A DNA stretch of 64,000 nt from Epiperipatus broadwayi (lineage: Eukaryota > Onychophora > Udeonychophora > Euonychophora > Peripatidae): contig JAQFVV010006272.1 of NCBI GenBank assembly GCA_028023455.1, positions 2,769,127 through 2,833,126 of the forward strand. The letters are read 5' to 3'. Within the stretch, counting starts at the first letter, position 1, and each line of letters starts with the position of its first letter. Shown here one piece after another: positions 1 through 15,109 of the stretch. The notes beneath the pieces are model-generated. The model saw only the letters and a list, made by a program, of their open reading frames with translations, was not told where the DNA came from and did no database searches. The translations under genes were made by a program, and so were the position numbers.

Positions 1-1395
1 AATAAATATTTAAAAATAGAGCCCATACTGATACATGCACGAAATTCAATTAACTTTTTTCCCCAGCCTATTATTGTAATACTTTCTATTTATATTTGTA
101 GTTAACTATGTAATGCCATAATACATACATATATATTCTAATGGTCAAACAGATCCTGGAGGTATGGTCAACATCATTCACCAAAGGACTCTACTAAATT
201 TACTATCTAGAACTTTTTATTTATGTTAATAAATAGTATTACCCTGTTACCCAAGAGAATCAGGTTTCACTACATTTTCCATATATTGACCCTTATGGCA
301 AATTTAAGTTTACTGGTGAAAATACAACAACAACTTCTATTTGGTCAGCAATCAATACCAATATTTACTCTACCCACTAGATAATGGAGAATCACCAAAC
401 TCTTTGTAATAAGACATTGATATATATAATCATACACTGAATCTTGCAACAAAGAGCAAATTCTAGATTCAATAGATTAAAAAAAAGAATATTTATCATC
501 AATTTAACATTGTACTATTAGTCATATTATTACCAATTCCATATTATAATTGTTCTACAAGTTGTATTAGTGGTATTATCAATTCAATATCATAATCACA
601 AGCCATATAAATACATTTAAATGCATTTGGCAAATCTTTTTTTTTATAATTTGATATATGTACATTTATAAGGTAAAGAAATATATCTTTTTTATATACT
701 CTCTTACATTTTTATATAATTTTTCATGAATTTATTTAATTAAGTAATGCAAGTGGTCGGTCATATATATCAAAATTCAGGCATGGTTGTTTGTGTAAAC
801 ATCAATCTCACTGCAGACAAATTTGACATGATCATATTCAAACAGACTTTACTAATTACTATGAGATTTCATTTCTTAGCAATCCAAATTCACATTTGAT
901 TACTATGCTAAGCAATCACCAACATTTGAGAAAATTACAACAAAGGCATATGCTAGAAACTTTCCTAACAAATATTTTAAATTCATATTATGTTATCAAA
1001 TGCACTTATATATATATATATATAAGAACATGTATATATAATTAAGATTCTTCGTAAGCTATATATATCTAACGTATAATGCGAGTAATTTTATTAAATG
1101 CATTCTAAATCGTTAAATGATTTATGTATCTATAAGTTACATGTAATACAAAAAATGGATTCTCGATCAACTATGGCTACCTAATAAGTTCTACATAATT
1201 AAGCGTAACTTCAATAAGCAACCAGTAAGGTAATAAGTTTTTCTCTCTTAATATTTGTTTCGAAAAAAAATCATAAATATTTTTAAAATTGATACCCCTT
1301 AATTTAAATTATGATTTTCTTTATAATTTACAACAATAAAAGACAAAGATTAAATCATTATTTCTCATGATGGGTGATTTCTGGAGCTAACTGTT
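1..1395. other. A+T-rich spacer, no gene seen
   Basis: I see no coding frame, RNA gene or recognisable transposon. It holds short (TA)n runs near 1009-1023 and ordinary A+T-rich sequence. Confidence 0.6.
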
Positions 1396-1397
1396 TT

Positions 1398-2750
<1,353 letters not shown>

Positions 2751-2752
2751 TC

Positions 2753-2835
2753 AGTATAATCATCATCATTTTCAGGTATTATCAATCCACTGCAGGATAA
2801 AGATTTCTCCAAGTTCAATCCCTCTTTTCTGATTG
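2753..2835 (-). mobile_element. RTE LINE 3'-end fragment
   Basis: Read on the minus strand, this encodes the last residues of the RTE polyprotein (LGEIFILQWIDN, matching LGETFILQWIDN at the end of the RTE at 42.2-45.0 kb). A (TGA)n-like tail follows, seen as ATCATC on the plus strand at about 2724-2768. RTE elements typically end in short tandem repeats of this kind. Only the 3' tip is present; its upstream side runs into a (TC)n(TA)n tract, so it is a severe 5' truncation or was cut by repeat expansion. Confidence 0.8.
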
Positions 2836-2845
2836 TTTGTCTCTT

Positions 2846-2867
2846 TTCTCTCTCTCTCTCTCTCTCT

Positions 2868-2959
<92 letters not shown>
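2846..2959. repeat. (TC)n followed by (TA)n microsatellite
   Basis: A (TC)n run at about 2848-2869 passes directly into about 90 bp of (TA)n. It abuts the RTE 3' fragment. The Arg-Glu and Ile-Tyr peptide runs read from it have no coding meaning. Confidence 0.95.
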
Positions 2960-2963
<4 letters not shown>

Positions 2964-5900
2964 TATTGTAGCCCTTGGGTTTGCCCAAGACTCCATTTTT
3001 TAAATTAACTATGCAAGATAAGGTTTAATAAAAAAATGTCCTCATAGTTTGTATTTTTTTTTCCTTGATAAACAAAAGTTTTAGCCAAGACTAGGTTTGA
3101 ACCCATATTCATAGGGGTTGCATATGTTTTACTTGGTAGGCAATCTGAACATTTGTTTTTAAAAGATTTCTAACCAAAAGATTGTTTTATTTAACATTAA
3201 TTTAGAATCAATTTGATATTAAAGATTTATTTTAGAAAAGCAAGATTATACATCATTTAATAGTTGAGTGAAAAGAAGGAGGGGGATGTGTGACTTGTAA
3301 AAACTATGGTAGATAGTGATAATGGATGGTCATGGTTTTACACTGATAAGTTATAAATAAATAGTTCATGAGATTAAATTATAAAAAAATAATAGTAATA
3401 ATAATTAAGGATTAAAGTATTAAATTGGTTTAATTAAAGAATTGTATATGTGTGACAGTGTGTGTGTGTGTGTATTTAATCTAATTGTGGATTTTTATTA
3501 TAAAGTTCACAATTAAATAATAATTATTCCTTGTCATCACTTATGAGGAAATCCTTAAAAAAGAAAATAAGTCATTTTTAATAGTTTATTATTCGCAGCC
3601 AAAATTTAGTTCAAAATTCTGGGTTTGAAGTTGGGCTGCTATATATATTTTATTATTATTATAATGGAAAAAGTAAAAGGGGGACAGAGCTTTCTGTTAT
3701 TTACTCTTTGATGTGGGTTCCACACATGTTGTATTACCCAAGTAAATTACCAAAGTGATTTAAGTGATATATATGACAAAGGAATTTAAGTGTAAAATTA
3801 ATAGGTGATTATCTTTTAAGTGTAAAATTAATTGATGATTATCTGTTAGAATGCAGCTGTGAATTTGGCAGTGGATTTTCAAAAGGGCAAAAGGTTAAGA
3901 TAACCAGAAAGAAAAAGAAACAAGAGTCAATTAATTAAGAAAACAGACTGACCAGATCTCCAGGGTCAATAAAATGTCATGATGGGGGATAGCGGAAGAG
4001 CAAGAAACTAGATGCTATAAAAGCTTTGCTGTTTGGTAAAGGGAGCAGGCTATTCTATTTGAATTTTTTTTGCAAGTTCTCTCTCATTGGGTTTATAAAG
4101 AAACATTGCTATACAGTTTAAAAGAAACATTTTTTTTAGAAAAAAAAATTGTTTATTGTAAATTATTCATTTGTCTCTTGAAACAACTTTGCCAAATTTA
4201 ATATTATAAGAAGAAAAGAAAAATGTCTCTCGGTGAGTTTTTAAGTTGGAAAAACATTTAATCTCCTGAAGTTGATCAACAGTCATGATTGTCTTTTACT
4301 AATTAATGACAAATCGGCAAATGGTCAAATTTAAACCACAGAAAATAAAATCTAAATTTTGATTTCATATATAAAGTGTTTAATTTGAATATTAAATGAA
4401 TTAAAAAAAGAAAAAAAGACAACAAGAAATGGACTTATATCTTTAGAAATTTAAACAATTTCTGTTCAGCTGTAATCCACATAAAATCAAAATGAGGAAG
4501 TCTTTTCAGCAGCATAAAAACCGTATATCTGATGGCATAGGAATCAAACTCTATCACAAGAACTTTTTCTACATAAACTCATGTGCTCATACAAACAAAT
4601 CAAGGAAGAAAAGGAAAAGGAAAAATGGAAGCCAGAAACTTGAAGGACACTTCCAAAGAACTATATAAGTATAGATTTTTTTATTATTCGCTATTCATGT
4701 AGAACATTTAATCTAGAAAAAAAAAAAATTCTTTCTTTATGTTTTATCATATATATCCATTTAAAATTAATTCATGTCAGAATTATAATTGTTGTTATTT
4801 TGGGAGTAGAGATATTGATGTCAGATCATTTTGTATGCATTTATTTAAATGCTTTTTATTATCATAATCATTTTGGAGGTAGGTGAAGTTAATATCAAGT
4901 CATTCTGTATGTGCCTTATTTTAAATGCTTTACATTTTTTTTATGAAAAAAAAAAGAGAGATATTATTATTAAGGGAAATGTTTTGAATGAATCGGATCA
5001 GAAGTTACTGTCAAATGCTTAGACTTATTACTTTGTCTATAAAAATTGTGTGACTGTTGGGCTAAAACATTATCATTATCTTATAAAAGTGCAGGGAAAT
5101 AGTTTTAAAAATTTAATATGCATTTCTTATTATTTTTTCTTATTATTATTATCATAAAGTTAAGGTCAGATACAAGCTGATTAATGCTTGGAAAAATTGT
5201 TGGCTCATATTCCAGTGCACTAACTCACAAGAATATTGTAGATATGAAAGTTTTACTTGTGCAAGTTGATGTTTTGACCTGTATTTAATGTGGATGGACA
5301 AAGAGTCTCCACCAAGCCAGTGAAGTCGTAGCTCACTAAGATATTTATACTATATTTATGAAGTATTTAAACACAGTGGAAGAGTTTTCCCACTTGGTTA
5401 TTCTCTACACTATAAGATGATTTCTTTATTGATGGCCAGAGGTAATAGGTACACCTAAGTCTCTTTGTATGACTAGCAATAAAAATCCTAGCATATCTCA
5501 ACCTTAGTGAAAAGGTTTTCTCTTATTTGGGTCACTGCCTGCCTCATGTTGATGTTTGATATTCATTATGGGTGTATGAAAGATAGCTATTATTAAGCAT
5601 TACTTATAAATGTCAGATATAGGGTCACAAACTCAATTTGATGTCAGAATGAATGCAGTTAATGTATGTGCAATTGGTGTACTTGAATATTGTTTTGTTG
5701 ATCTAGTTTAATTTATCAATTAGAGCCAAGGCTAATAAAGTCAATAAATATTAAATTTAAAGGTTAAATAAAACATACGAATGTTGTAAGTGTAAGCAAT
5801 GCATATATGAAATTATCTAATAAATATTTCCACAGCCAGCTGAGAACCTTGCTAGAAAGGTAATATTATTAAAATATTATGGTCATAAGAACATGAGTAT

Positions 5901-8815
5901 AGAGTATATGCATGTATGATAATGATTAATCTAGATACCTATTTGTTGACATTAGCTAGTCCCACCATGCATAAAATATCTCTATTGTAGAGCTTAGGGC
6001 AAAGGAATGTTAAATCAAAATGATGAAATAAAGTTAGTAAATTTGCAAAGGAATATTAGAATAAAATGATGAAATAAAGTTATTAAATTTTATTATGGGA
6101 AGAATTAGATCTAAAAGCAGATCAGTAATTAAAAGCATTAAACACGGAACAAATTTAAAGTTCACTGTATCTAGGATAAAAGTGAAAACGAAAATATGAT
6201 ATATGTGAAGGTAAATATTATTTTTTCTATTTGATATTAATATTACTTCATGGTAATCGTGATTCCCTGATAATTAGGAAATGAATATTGATATTTTAAA
6301 CCTCTTGATATTATCCATTGATTTAGGGATATTTATGTGTTTAGATTTATATATATATCATAATATGGTTGTAGTTCAGGGGAAGCCGTGCGAGTCCTCA
6401 AGCAAGTGTGTATATTCTGTATTGAATTGTAGTATGTCAATAAAATTTGTTATTTGTTTTAAATAAAATTTGTGTACATCTCAATGTTTTTGTGGGTACT
6501 TATAATCTAGACATCTCAAATCCAATCATACATCAATATATTATTATTAATATTTGAATCATCATTTTCGTAAATATGCAGTAAAATTTATTTAAAATGG
6601 TTAATTTTCCAAGCTTATGTGGCACGGAAATACCCAAGTTTACCAAATAATTTAATATAGTTGAAATATAAATTATGAATAGGGATGGTTATTAAGTGAT
6701 AGTGAATGCAAGGGGTGGGCATAAAATCCTTTCCCCATCCGTTGTATTCAAACATCTTTCTAGATGCACTTCTTTATAATTTTGTTATAATTGTGAATAT
6801 GTTTATAATGTATTTCTAAAAGATTTAATAAGCTTAAATTATTCCAAGCTTTAACATAAATAAATATTAAAATGCATTAAAGATATCCCAAGATCACCTT
6901 AGAGGTGATCATGAGAGGAGTGTTTATCACCAAAAATCTATTGCAGCTTGTTCGATTTCCACACCTAATTGTTCTAAAAAACCCTGAGAAGAGATTGTAA
7001 TGGAAGAAATGAGCTAGCAGAATGGAAAATTTAATAGTAAAATAGATAATAGTGTAATAGACCTATGGATGTGAGGTTGATGGAGGGGTGGATCAGGAAG
7101 GTGGAGATGGATATAGAACTTTGTAATTGGAATAAAATTTTAAATTGTAGCTTTAATGATGGTGAATGGGTAGCGTGCTGAGAATAACCAAGAATTTCCA
7201 AGAATATTAATATTATTATTTTTAAAAACATTCTCAGTGGTCTCTTAATAGATTGATTATTTATTAACCCATTCATTAAATATTATTACTGAAAGTTATT
7301 GAAATTAGATTTAACCTCCATATTTTATTAAAGTTGCAATTTGGCGCCCTGGCAAATAAGATTATAGATGTTCTGTACCATCATCATCATCCCAGTAGGC
7401 TTTAGAAATAATGTAAGCTGGGAATGATGAAGCATCTATCGATCCATCCTTAAAATGTTACAATTGGCATGCAACTTAGCTGCAAGTGTTTAAATGCCAT
7501 GCTGAAATAAAGAAATAGTACAATTAATCCATAACGTGGATGTGCGACCATTTGAATAAAGTTATAATTAGCTTAATCTGTCCTATAATATATGTTATAT
7601 TTGTAAACTCTCCCAATCGTTTTAGTTATATTTGAAATACAATGTGGATGACCAATCGAAAGATTACAAAATATGTTTTGTATCAATTTAATAAATTCTT
7701 TATCAGTTAACTAAGTAAAGAATCATTTTCATTTAGTTAGATTTAAGCCACAATATGGAAGCCTCTATTTTCATTAGTTATATTTGGCTACAATGTGGAG
7801 GCTATAAAATAAGTTGTAGCTGGAAGGTCTCCACAATTTTCATTTTGGTTACAATATATACAGCTATATCAATGGTTTTGCTCACATTTGTGGAATAATA
7901 ATGAAAATAAAAGAATAAAAGAATATAATGTAATTGATAATTAAAATAAATTTCAATTCATATATATATAAGGACAATATATTCTGAAAAATAGAATTTT
8001 TTTAAGATTTTATTATTTAAATTTCAATATCCATTTTTAATATATTGAAAACCAAATAAAATTTTTCCCTCACTAAGTTTCTACATATCTCTAGATGTAC
8101 CTCCGCATTAGTACAAAGTTTGATAAATAAAATATATTATCTAAATTCCATTTTTGATTTTTTATGTATTGAATATTAACTAAAGTTTTTTTTTTATGTT
8201 CCCCAAAACTATAATTGTTTCCATTTCTCTAGCTATACCCTCATATTAATAGAAAATTTAATAATATTTACATGAAATAATTATTAACAGCAGTATTGAT
8301 AAATGTGATTTTATAATTACAATAAACAATAATTTTAAAATAAATAATTATATATTTCTCATGTGATAGTCATTTTTAAAATGACTATGAAATTTTAATA
8401 TGATGATATATACAAGTAAGAAATTAAATACATATTCCAAATGAAAGCTCATTAATTTAAAATATATGTATGCAATAAAATTTAGCCTGATTAACAAAAT
8501 CTATAATTCTCTCCATTTCTCTATTATGTATTGCAAAACATAGATTACAACATTTTCCAATGATTGTAATCCTTTAATCAATGCTATCCTCTTTTTTCAG
8601 TGTTTTATGACATCATTAAAAAATAGCTTGTTTCCAGAGACATTTTTATATTGCAAATTGTCAAAATTTTTAAAACAATTAAGTATCATAGAGTAAAAAT
8701 TCAGTCTATAAAATTCTCTACAAAAAAAATGAAGAATATTTATGCAAGATTCATCATGATTGGTGCAATATTTATTGAATTATAAAGTATCAAATAAACA
8801 AACAAACATTCACAC
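2960..8815. other. A+T-rich spacer with small local duplications
   Basis: No gene or transposon is recognised over this long stretch. Visible local structure includes a ~35-bp tandem duplication near 3783-3850 (core TAAGTGTAAAATTAAT), a ~48-bp tandem duplication near 5999-6092 (core AAATGATGAAATAAAGTTA), a short (TG)n near 3458-3473, and degenerate ~60-bp direct repeats near 7565-7860 built on TATATTTGGCTACAATGTGG. Open frames at 6281-6466 and 7031-7276 look like chance. Confidence 0.5.
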
Positions 8816-8819
8816 ACAC

Positions 8820-9189
8820 AGAGAGATTTTTAATCTCTTTAGCTATTCTTTTACTTTTTTGAACCACTTCATTTTGTTGGTTTTTCAATTCTTTGGCCAT
8901 TTTTTTACTTTCTTCAGTCACTTCTTTTTTGTTGGTTTTTTAATTATTTGACTTTTCTTTTACTTTTTTGAGCTGCTTCTTTTTGTTTTTCAAGCATACT
9001 GGTTATTAGTGTTATGATGTCACTATTTTCCTGTTTGTTTGTGACTTCCTTTTCAATTTAACTTTGCTGTTCCTCACTCGGAACATTTTCTACTTCATTA
9101 TTCTCAGTTTTAGTTTGCTGTTTATCACTGAGAATATTCTCTATTTCCTTATTCAGAACCTCCATTTTAGCTCTTATTCTTGTAATCAT
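8820..9189 (-). pseudogene. decayed coiled-coil reading frame, possibly retroelement gag-like
   Basis: From an ATG at 9187-9189 the minus strand reads a charged, glutamine- and lysine-rich sequence (starting MITRIRAKMEVLNKEIEN) with one stop after about 43 codons and a frameshift near 8945. It continues in another frame as near-tandem blocks built on ELKNQQNEVVQKSKRIAKEI. The hydrophobic and charged periodicity suggests a long coiled coil. I do not recognise a specific family. Q/K/E-rich coiled coils are common in retroelement gag proteins and also in unrelated structural proteins, so function is not assigned. A relic of similar character lies at 13.9-15.1 kb on the other strand. Confidence 0.5.
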
Positions 9190-12040
9190 TTACAATTTTA
9201 AACAACCTTTTATATGATACCTTTTTGCTTTTAGTACCAGTTTTTATTCACATGCAATATGTTTATTAATTTATTTAATTTAATAATTTAATTTTGTCAC
9301 TTTACTAATTTATAATTAAATATGAATATTTGCTCGATTTTTCCCACTACATTTACCCTAATACCATTTGTCTGCAGATTTCTGACCCTTATCATTGTTT
9401 ACATGCACTTATTTATTTATTTATCTACAATGTATATATATATTAACACAAACTACAATATTTTAGTAAAACTAATCCCACTTATCTTTCTTTTGCATAT
9501 AAAATTATTATTAGTGTTGTCTGTTTTCTCTCATCTCCCATAAATCTATTCGCTTTAATTAATTATTATATTTTTTTATTTCTGTGAGCCGATTATTTAT
9601 ATTAACGCATTTTTTTTTTAAAAAAGAATGTTCAAATGCTCATGTTGTGTGACATTTGTAATGAGATTGACCATTTGAAAAGTTTGTAAAATTTGAAGTA
9701 ATGTTTGTAACTGAATTTACAAGTTTGAGACTGGCTTTACCAGTTTATTATTAGTATTTTTTATATACACATATTTTACATAACTAGCTTCTAATTAATC
9801 ATTAATTACTTGACTTTATAACCCTGACACTCAAGTAGAGAAGTAAACATGATCAATACTTACTTATTAATCTTACCCCAGTCAGACCAAGTTTTAATAA
9901 AATATTAAAACAATGGTCACTTTTCCAGACCAAGATAACTTTCTCTGGCTGCAAGAAATGTGAAACATCTCAAAGAGATATTTATAATAGGTTAAACCCC
10001 ATGGGCATCATCCAGATGTTTGACTGGACTCCAAGAGATGACCTTAAAATGCTTCAAGTGCTTGACCCATGTCTAGCTATAAAAAAATTATGAGATCGGT
10101 ATCACAAAATAATTAAATAAATTTGTCTATTTACTATAACTAAATTGAGAGAGAGAGAGAGAGAAATGTAAATGTTACTAATAATTTACAATAAATTTAT
10201 TAAATAATACAACATAAATAATAAGGAATATTCAAAAGCATGAAACAAAATATGAACACTTATATGAATTACTATAATTTACAGCAATCCAATGGTTATT
10301 TAAATGTAGTTATAATTAACACTTATGAATGATTTCTATTTAAAGATAAAATTTAAAAGTTCAATACTTAAAATAAGAATTTAAAAGTTCTATTAATGAC
10401 TTTAAAGTATACATTTAACTAGGTTTAAACACAGTCTCTGGGTTTTTATATGGGTGATCACCTCTGTCTTCTGATTCATTCAAATTCATGGTAGGCATAC
10501 ATTTTTAGTATCTGGACACTTCTTCCTTGCTCTGTGTTCTACTGCATGGGCTGTTTCCATTGATTTGGCATGGCAGGTTCAAAACATTGGTGAAATGCAA
10601 GTCAGAGTAATATTACTACATCTGTCTATTGGCACACAAGAGATGGATAGAGAAAAAACAAACAATTCTCACACCATGATGGGCTAACAACACATTTCTC
10701 TCTCATCATGACCGTAGAAAGATTGCTTCATCATGCTGGACTGACTTTGGTTACTTCTCTGGATAATAATTACAATAGGTGATTTCAGATTTTCATACTC
10801 TTTTCTATAAAATTCTCTGGATAATAATAACAATAGGAGATTTCAGTTTTTTACACTCTCTATCTCCATCCCTGCTTGAGTTTCATCTACACTTTCAATT
10901 CATTTAATGTTTAATTTTAATTATTGGTATGTTTTATTTCATTATTTTTCATTTTTGATTACATCAAAATTAGTTGGATGTTGTTTATTTAATTAGTCTG
11001 GAATCTTAATCTCCAGAAACTGATTACTACTATACAAAATTTGTTTTCAATTAATTATAAATTGTTAATTAAAAGTGTTCCAATTAAAAGTACCTTTGAA
11101 AGGATTATATGTTAAAATAAAAACACAGAAAAGAAAAATAAGTTATAATTAATATTTTAACCTATTTCCCAATATTTGTACTTTTCCATTTTATTTTAAC
11201 TCCCTCTTTTTCTTTAAACTATTAAATATTGAAATATAATTTTAATTTTTCTACTTTATTTTTTAAAAAAAATCATCCAAGTCATGTATATATACACATA
11301 CTTATGCAATGCATATATATACATATTGTTACAATATTTAAAACCTAAAGCTAAACTAGACAATAAACCAGTTTAATTATCTCAAATTTAAAATTAAACA
11401 AGATTAGACAAAATTTAAAAGAACTAAAAAAAGTTCTTTAATACGATCAGCCAGTGGTTCTCCTGCCAGAGCAGTCTTTTCAAGTGCAAAGGAATTGAAA
11501 ACATATCAACAAATATATACTAATTCCATTTTCTACAGTTCATAATTATATTCCACACACATTTAATATTAAAAGAATTCTTACTTAAGTTAGTTTCTTC
11601 TGTATCATAAACTTTTAATATTACACATTCTTTAATTCTTCTTTTTATTTAATTTCTTTCAAAAAAGACAACTTTGATTCATTCAAACATAATATTATGG
11701 TTTATGCTTTTTCATAGATTTAATGCATAATTATGACATTCATTTTTAATCCTACGTATTTATTCTTTTATTTAAGCTCAAACTCCTCTTATCTATATAC
11801 AATTTTTATAAAAATGACTAATATATTACTCCAGGAATGGAATTCCTATTAAAAATCTCTTTTGTATTATTCAGTAAAGTAATATCCCTCTTCCAAACAA
11901 TTTTCTGATTCCAAGCAATAAAGTTTTTAAAAAACAAACAGTCATATTTTTTTAATCTTCATATTCTTACAGTTATTAACAGAATTATATTTACTAATTA
12001 AGAAAAGTTTTTTTTGTATAAAAAAGATGTTTATATTCAT
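9190..12040. other. A+T-rich spacer
   Basis: No gene is supported. A (GA)n run lies near 10147-10164. Two related ~50-bp segments, each containing TCTCTGGATAATAAT and then GATTTCAG, sit about 60 bp apart at 10754-10862. The stretch 10430-10760 is less A+T-rich than its surroundings, but I see no coding frame in it. Confidence 0.5.
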
Positions 12041-12339
12041 TTAAAGCTATAGTTTAGGAATGTAGTTTTGAGATGGGTTTTAGATAAGATTTAAAAAGGG
12101 GGAGGTTATTTGAAATTAGGGTTGGTTTTTAAATTTGTATAAAAAGTTTTTTGGATGATTTTAAGACAGATTTGTAATTAAATAATATAAAAGAGTAATA
12201 AAATATAGCAGTGGGAGAGAGATGTAAGTAAAATATAATTATATATGTTTAATATGTTTGTTACTGTTTATGTTAATGTAAGATGAAGGTATTTATGTAA
12301 TTGAGGTTTATTTATAAATATGTATTTCATATTGTTGTT

Positions 12340-12450
12340 GTAGATCTTTGAAAATGACTGTATGAAGATAAAAACAGTTGAAACATTGGAGTTTTGTATA
12401 TATATATATGTGTGTGTGTATGTGTTCAGTATTTATATAAAAAAATAAAG
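12340..12450 (+). mobile_element. possible Penelope-like 3'-end relic
   Basis: The segment contains GAAAATGACTGTATGAAGAT followed shortly by CAGTTGAAACATTGG, then (TA)n(TG)n and an A-rich stretch with AATAAAG. The order 'gatgaag ... paired word ... gaaac(at)' resembles the 3' ends of the other PLE copies here: minus strand at 41.85-41.92 kb, plus strand at 52.04-52.09 kb, and TTGAAACATT on the minus strand near 20.43 kb. No RT or endonuclease remnant was found upstream, so this would be a terminal fragment only. Confidence 0.35.
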
Positions 12451-12479
12451 TTTTTGAAAAGAAAAAGGAGAAGGATTTT

Positions 12480-13315
12480 TAATTTGTTGATATTATTGTA
12501 GAACACATATATTTTAAAAGAAAAAGTGGATGTACATTTGTTGTGTTATAACATATTCAAAATACTTTTAATGAATTTATCAGAATAACCAACCTTAAAA
12601 TAATCATTATAAAATTAACTTTTTTGAAAGAGAGGAAGCTTATTAGAATTATTTCATCACTGATTTCTATAGTAATAATGTCTTATAGCAGCTATTTTAT
12701 GGTATACAGATAGATAGCCATCAAGTTTAATTATAGATCTCAAATTTCTACTTTTAACATAATGATTATATACTCAACAACTGCTTTTTAAATTTTTTAT
12801 CATTAATTTTGCTGTTGTCATTTGTTTATCTGTATTTTTAATTCTATCTTTTTGGGTGGAGGATTTTATTATTAACTTAAGAATGCAATGTTTAAATGCA
12901 ACATAATGGAATTCTTTCAATTTTATAGCAGTTGACATTACAATTTTAACATTTCCAGTTGTTTATCATAGACATTCAACATAGTCCTGAGCCATAAACT
13001 CAGCCTCTAAATCTCAGAGAAAACTAGCAAGGTATTTTACCAGTCTTTAAAACTCAAAAAGACAAGGCTTTGCAAATATTTTTGCAATATTATTTTTATT
13101 TAGGATTGAAAATATCTTATATTGTTTAAATTAAGATAGTCCTACTAGTGTCCATATTGCATTGACTACTTAAAGTCTGGTGGGGAGATTCCACATCTAT
13201 CCCTGGATTTGTACTATTCATTCATTTGCTGTCAGATGCTGGTTATATTTCTGGAAACATTTTTGAATAAATAATGTGCGATCTGATCTTCTTTTGTGTA
13301 TGCACATGTACTTGA
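12480..13315. other. A+T-rich spacer
   Basis: Nothing recognisable; no coding frame of note. Confidence 0.5.
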
Positions 13316-13317
13316 AA

Positions 13318-13670
<353 letters not shown>

Positions 13671-13929
13671 AGGAAATCAGTTACACATGCATGAGTTGGA
13701 TAGAAATGGAAAATAAAGCAAGAAGAAATAAATTAGACTAGACAAGTAAAGCCAGGGGTTGATATAATCATATTCAAAGAAAGGCTATTTAGCAGTGTTA
13801 TCAAATAGTAGCAAAAGGAATTGCAGATTAGGGTTATTGTTAGGCAATGGTGAAACTTTGTATATAGTCGATATGATGTGAAGCTTATTTTAAGAAATAT
13901 TATTTTCAAAAATTCATATATTTATTTTA

Positions 13930-15109
13930 TTATAAAACTAATTGGAGACAAAGCTGCTGACAAATCAGCAATCAACTGAAAAAACTCAGAGAATAGATGA
14001 GATGACAATATCAAATCAGATTTCAAATATTCAGAGAAATGAAAAAAAATTCAGATTGTTACTAAAAACAAGACACTGGAAAAAAAGCAGAAGAAAGAGA
14101 TGAGGATAATATAAAAAGAACAGAAGAAAGAGAAAAAAATATGATAAAATAAATAGAAGTGGTCAGCAAAATCAGACACTGCTAGGGAAACTAGAAGAAA
14201 GCAATCAATAAAGACAATAATCAAAAGAATGCAGAATTAATGGTGCTGAAAAAAATACAAGAAAGAAGTCAACAAAATCAGATGTTGTAACATAAATAAA
14301 AAAAACATAATCACCAAAAAGAAGAATTTATGCTAAGTAAAATGGAAGAAAGCAGTCAGGAAAGACAAATACACAAAATAAAAATGAACCTGAAAATTCC
14401 AGAAGCTAAGAAAATGTTATCCAAATAATGCAAAAAAATAAGAATTAGCAGCAGAAGTTTATTCAGAATATTATCTGAACAGTGGTAAAGGATAAGAAAC
14501 AGCAGTAGGAAGATATCCAGAACATTACCAGAATAATGAAAACAGATAAGAAACAACATTAAAAATAGAAGGCCATCAAAAGATGCTAAATGAAATGGAT
14601 GAAATTTACCAGAACATAGAAGAAAATGATAAAAATAGATGAAGAAAGAAAGAGCAGGGTGAGAAATTAAAAGACAATGACAAGACTGATTAAGATTGAG
14701 AAAATTGATCACAAAAAAAAGAGGACAACCAAAAATGAATCAAAGGGTTTTAGAAAGATAACTAGAATATAAACAAAATAACTGAGGAAGATAAAAAGGG
14801 TAAAATAAGAAAATAAGATGTAATGTAAGAGGAAGCTGAAATAATAGATCAATAATAAATAAATCAGAGGAATTATATTAACAAATAAATTGAACAAAAC
14901 AATTGAAACAAAAGACAGAAAACAAACAAAAATATATGGAAATAATGAATCAAAAGAATGAAAAATGGAATAAAGGAATTGAGAGGATAGTTACATTGGT
15001 AGAAGAATGTCAAAGAAAAAGGGCAAAATTAAGTACCACAAGAGAGAGATATAAAGAGTTGGTAGTGAGACCTACACTCAGATTTTTGATGACCAAATAT
15101 CTCAATTAA
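13930..15109 (+). pseudogene. decayed coiled-coil reading frame, gag-like character
   Basis: The plus strand carries a Q/N/E/K-rich sequence split over several frames. An early stretch reads LLTNQQSTEKTQRIDEM. Later parts contain near-repeats built on KLEESNQ, KIQERSQQNQ and KMEESSQERQ, spaced about 65-90 bp. The last open piece is 68 residues at 14903-15109, also charged and helical in character. No zinc knuckle, protease or RT motif was found. Coiled-coil Q/E-rich repeats followed by a basic region resemble some retrotransposon gag proteins, but the identification is inference. Minus-strand frames at 14356-14897 are shadows of this A-rich coding strand. Confidence 0.45.

Noticed and set aside
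2772-2996. 74-codon minus frame with Ile-Tyr and Arg-Glu repeats as a gene
   Set aside because: The repeats are microsatellite translation. Only the last residues have meaning, as the RTE C terminus.
14356-14897. Hydrophobic minus-strand frames that could be membrane proteins
   Set aside because: They are antisense to an A-rich coding relic; Leu/Phe/Ile runs result from T-rich sequence.
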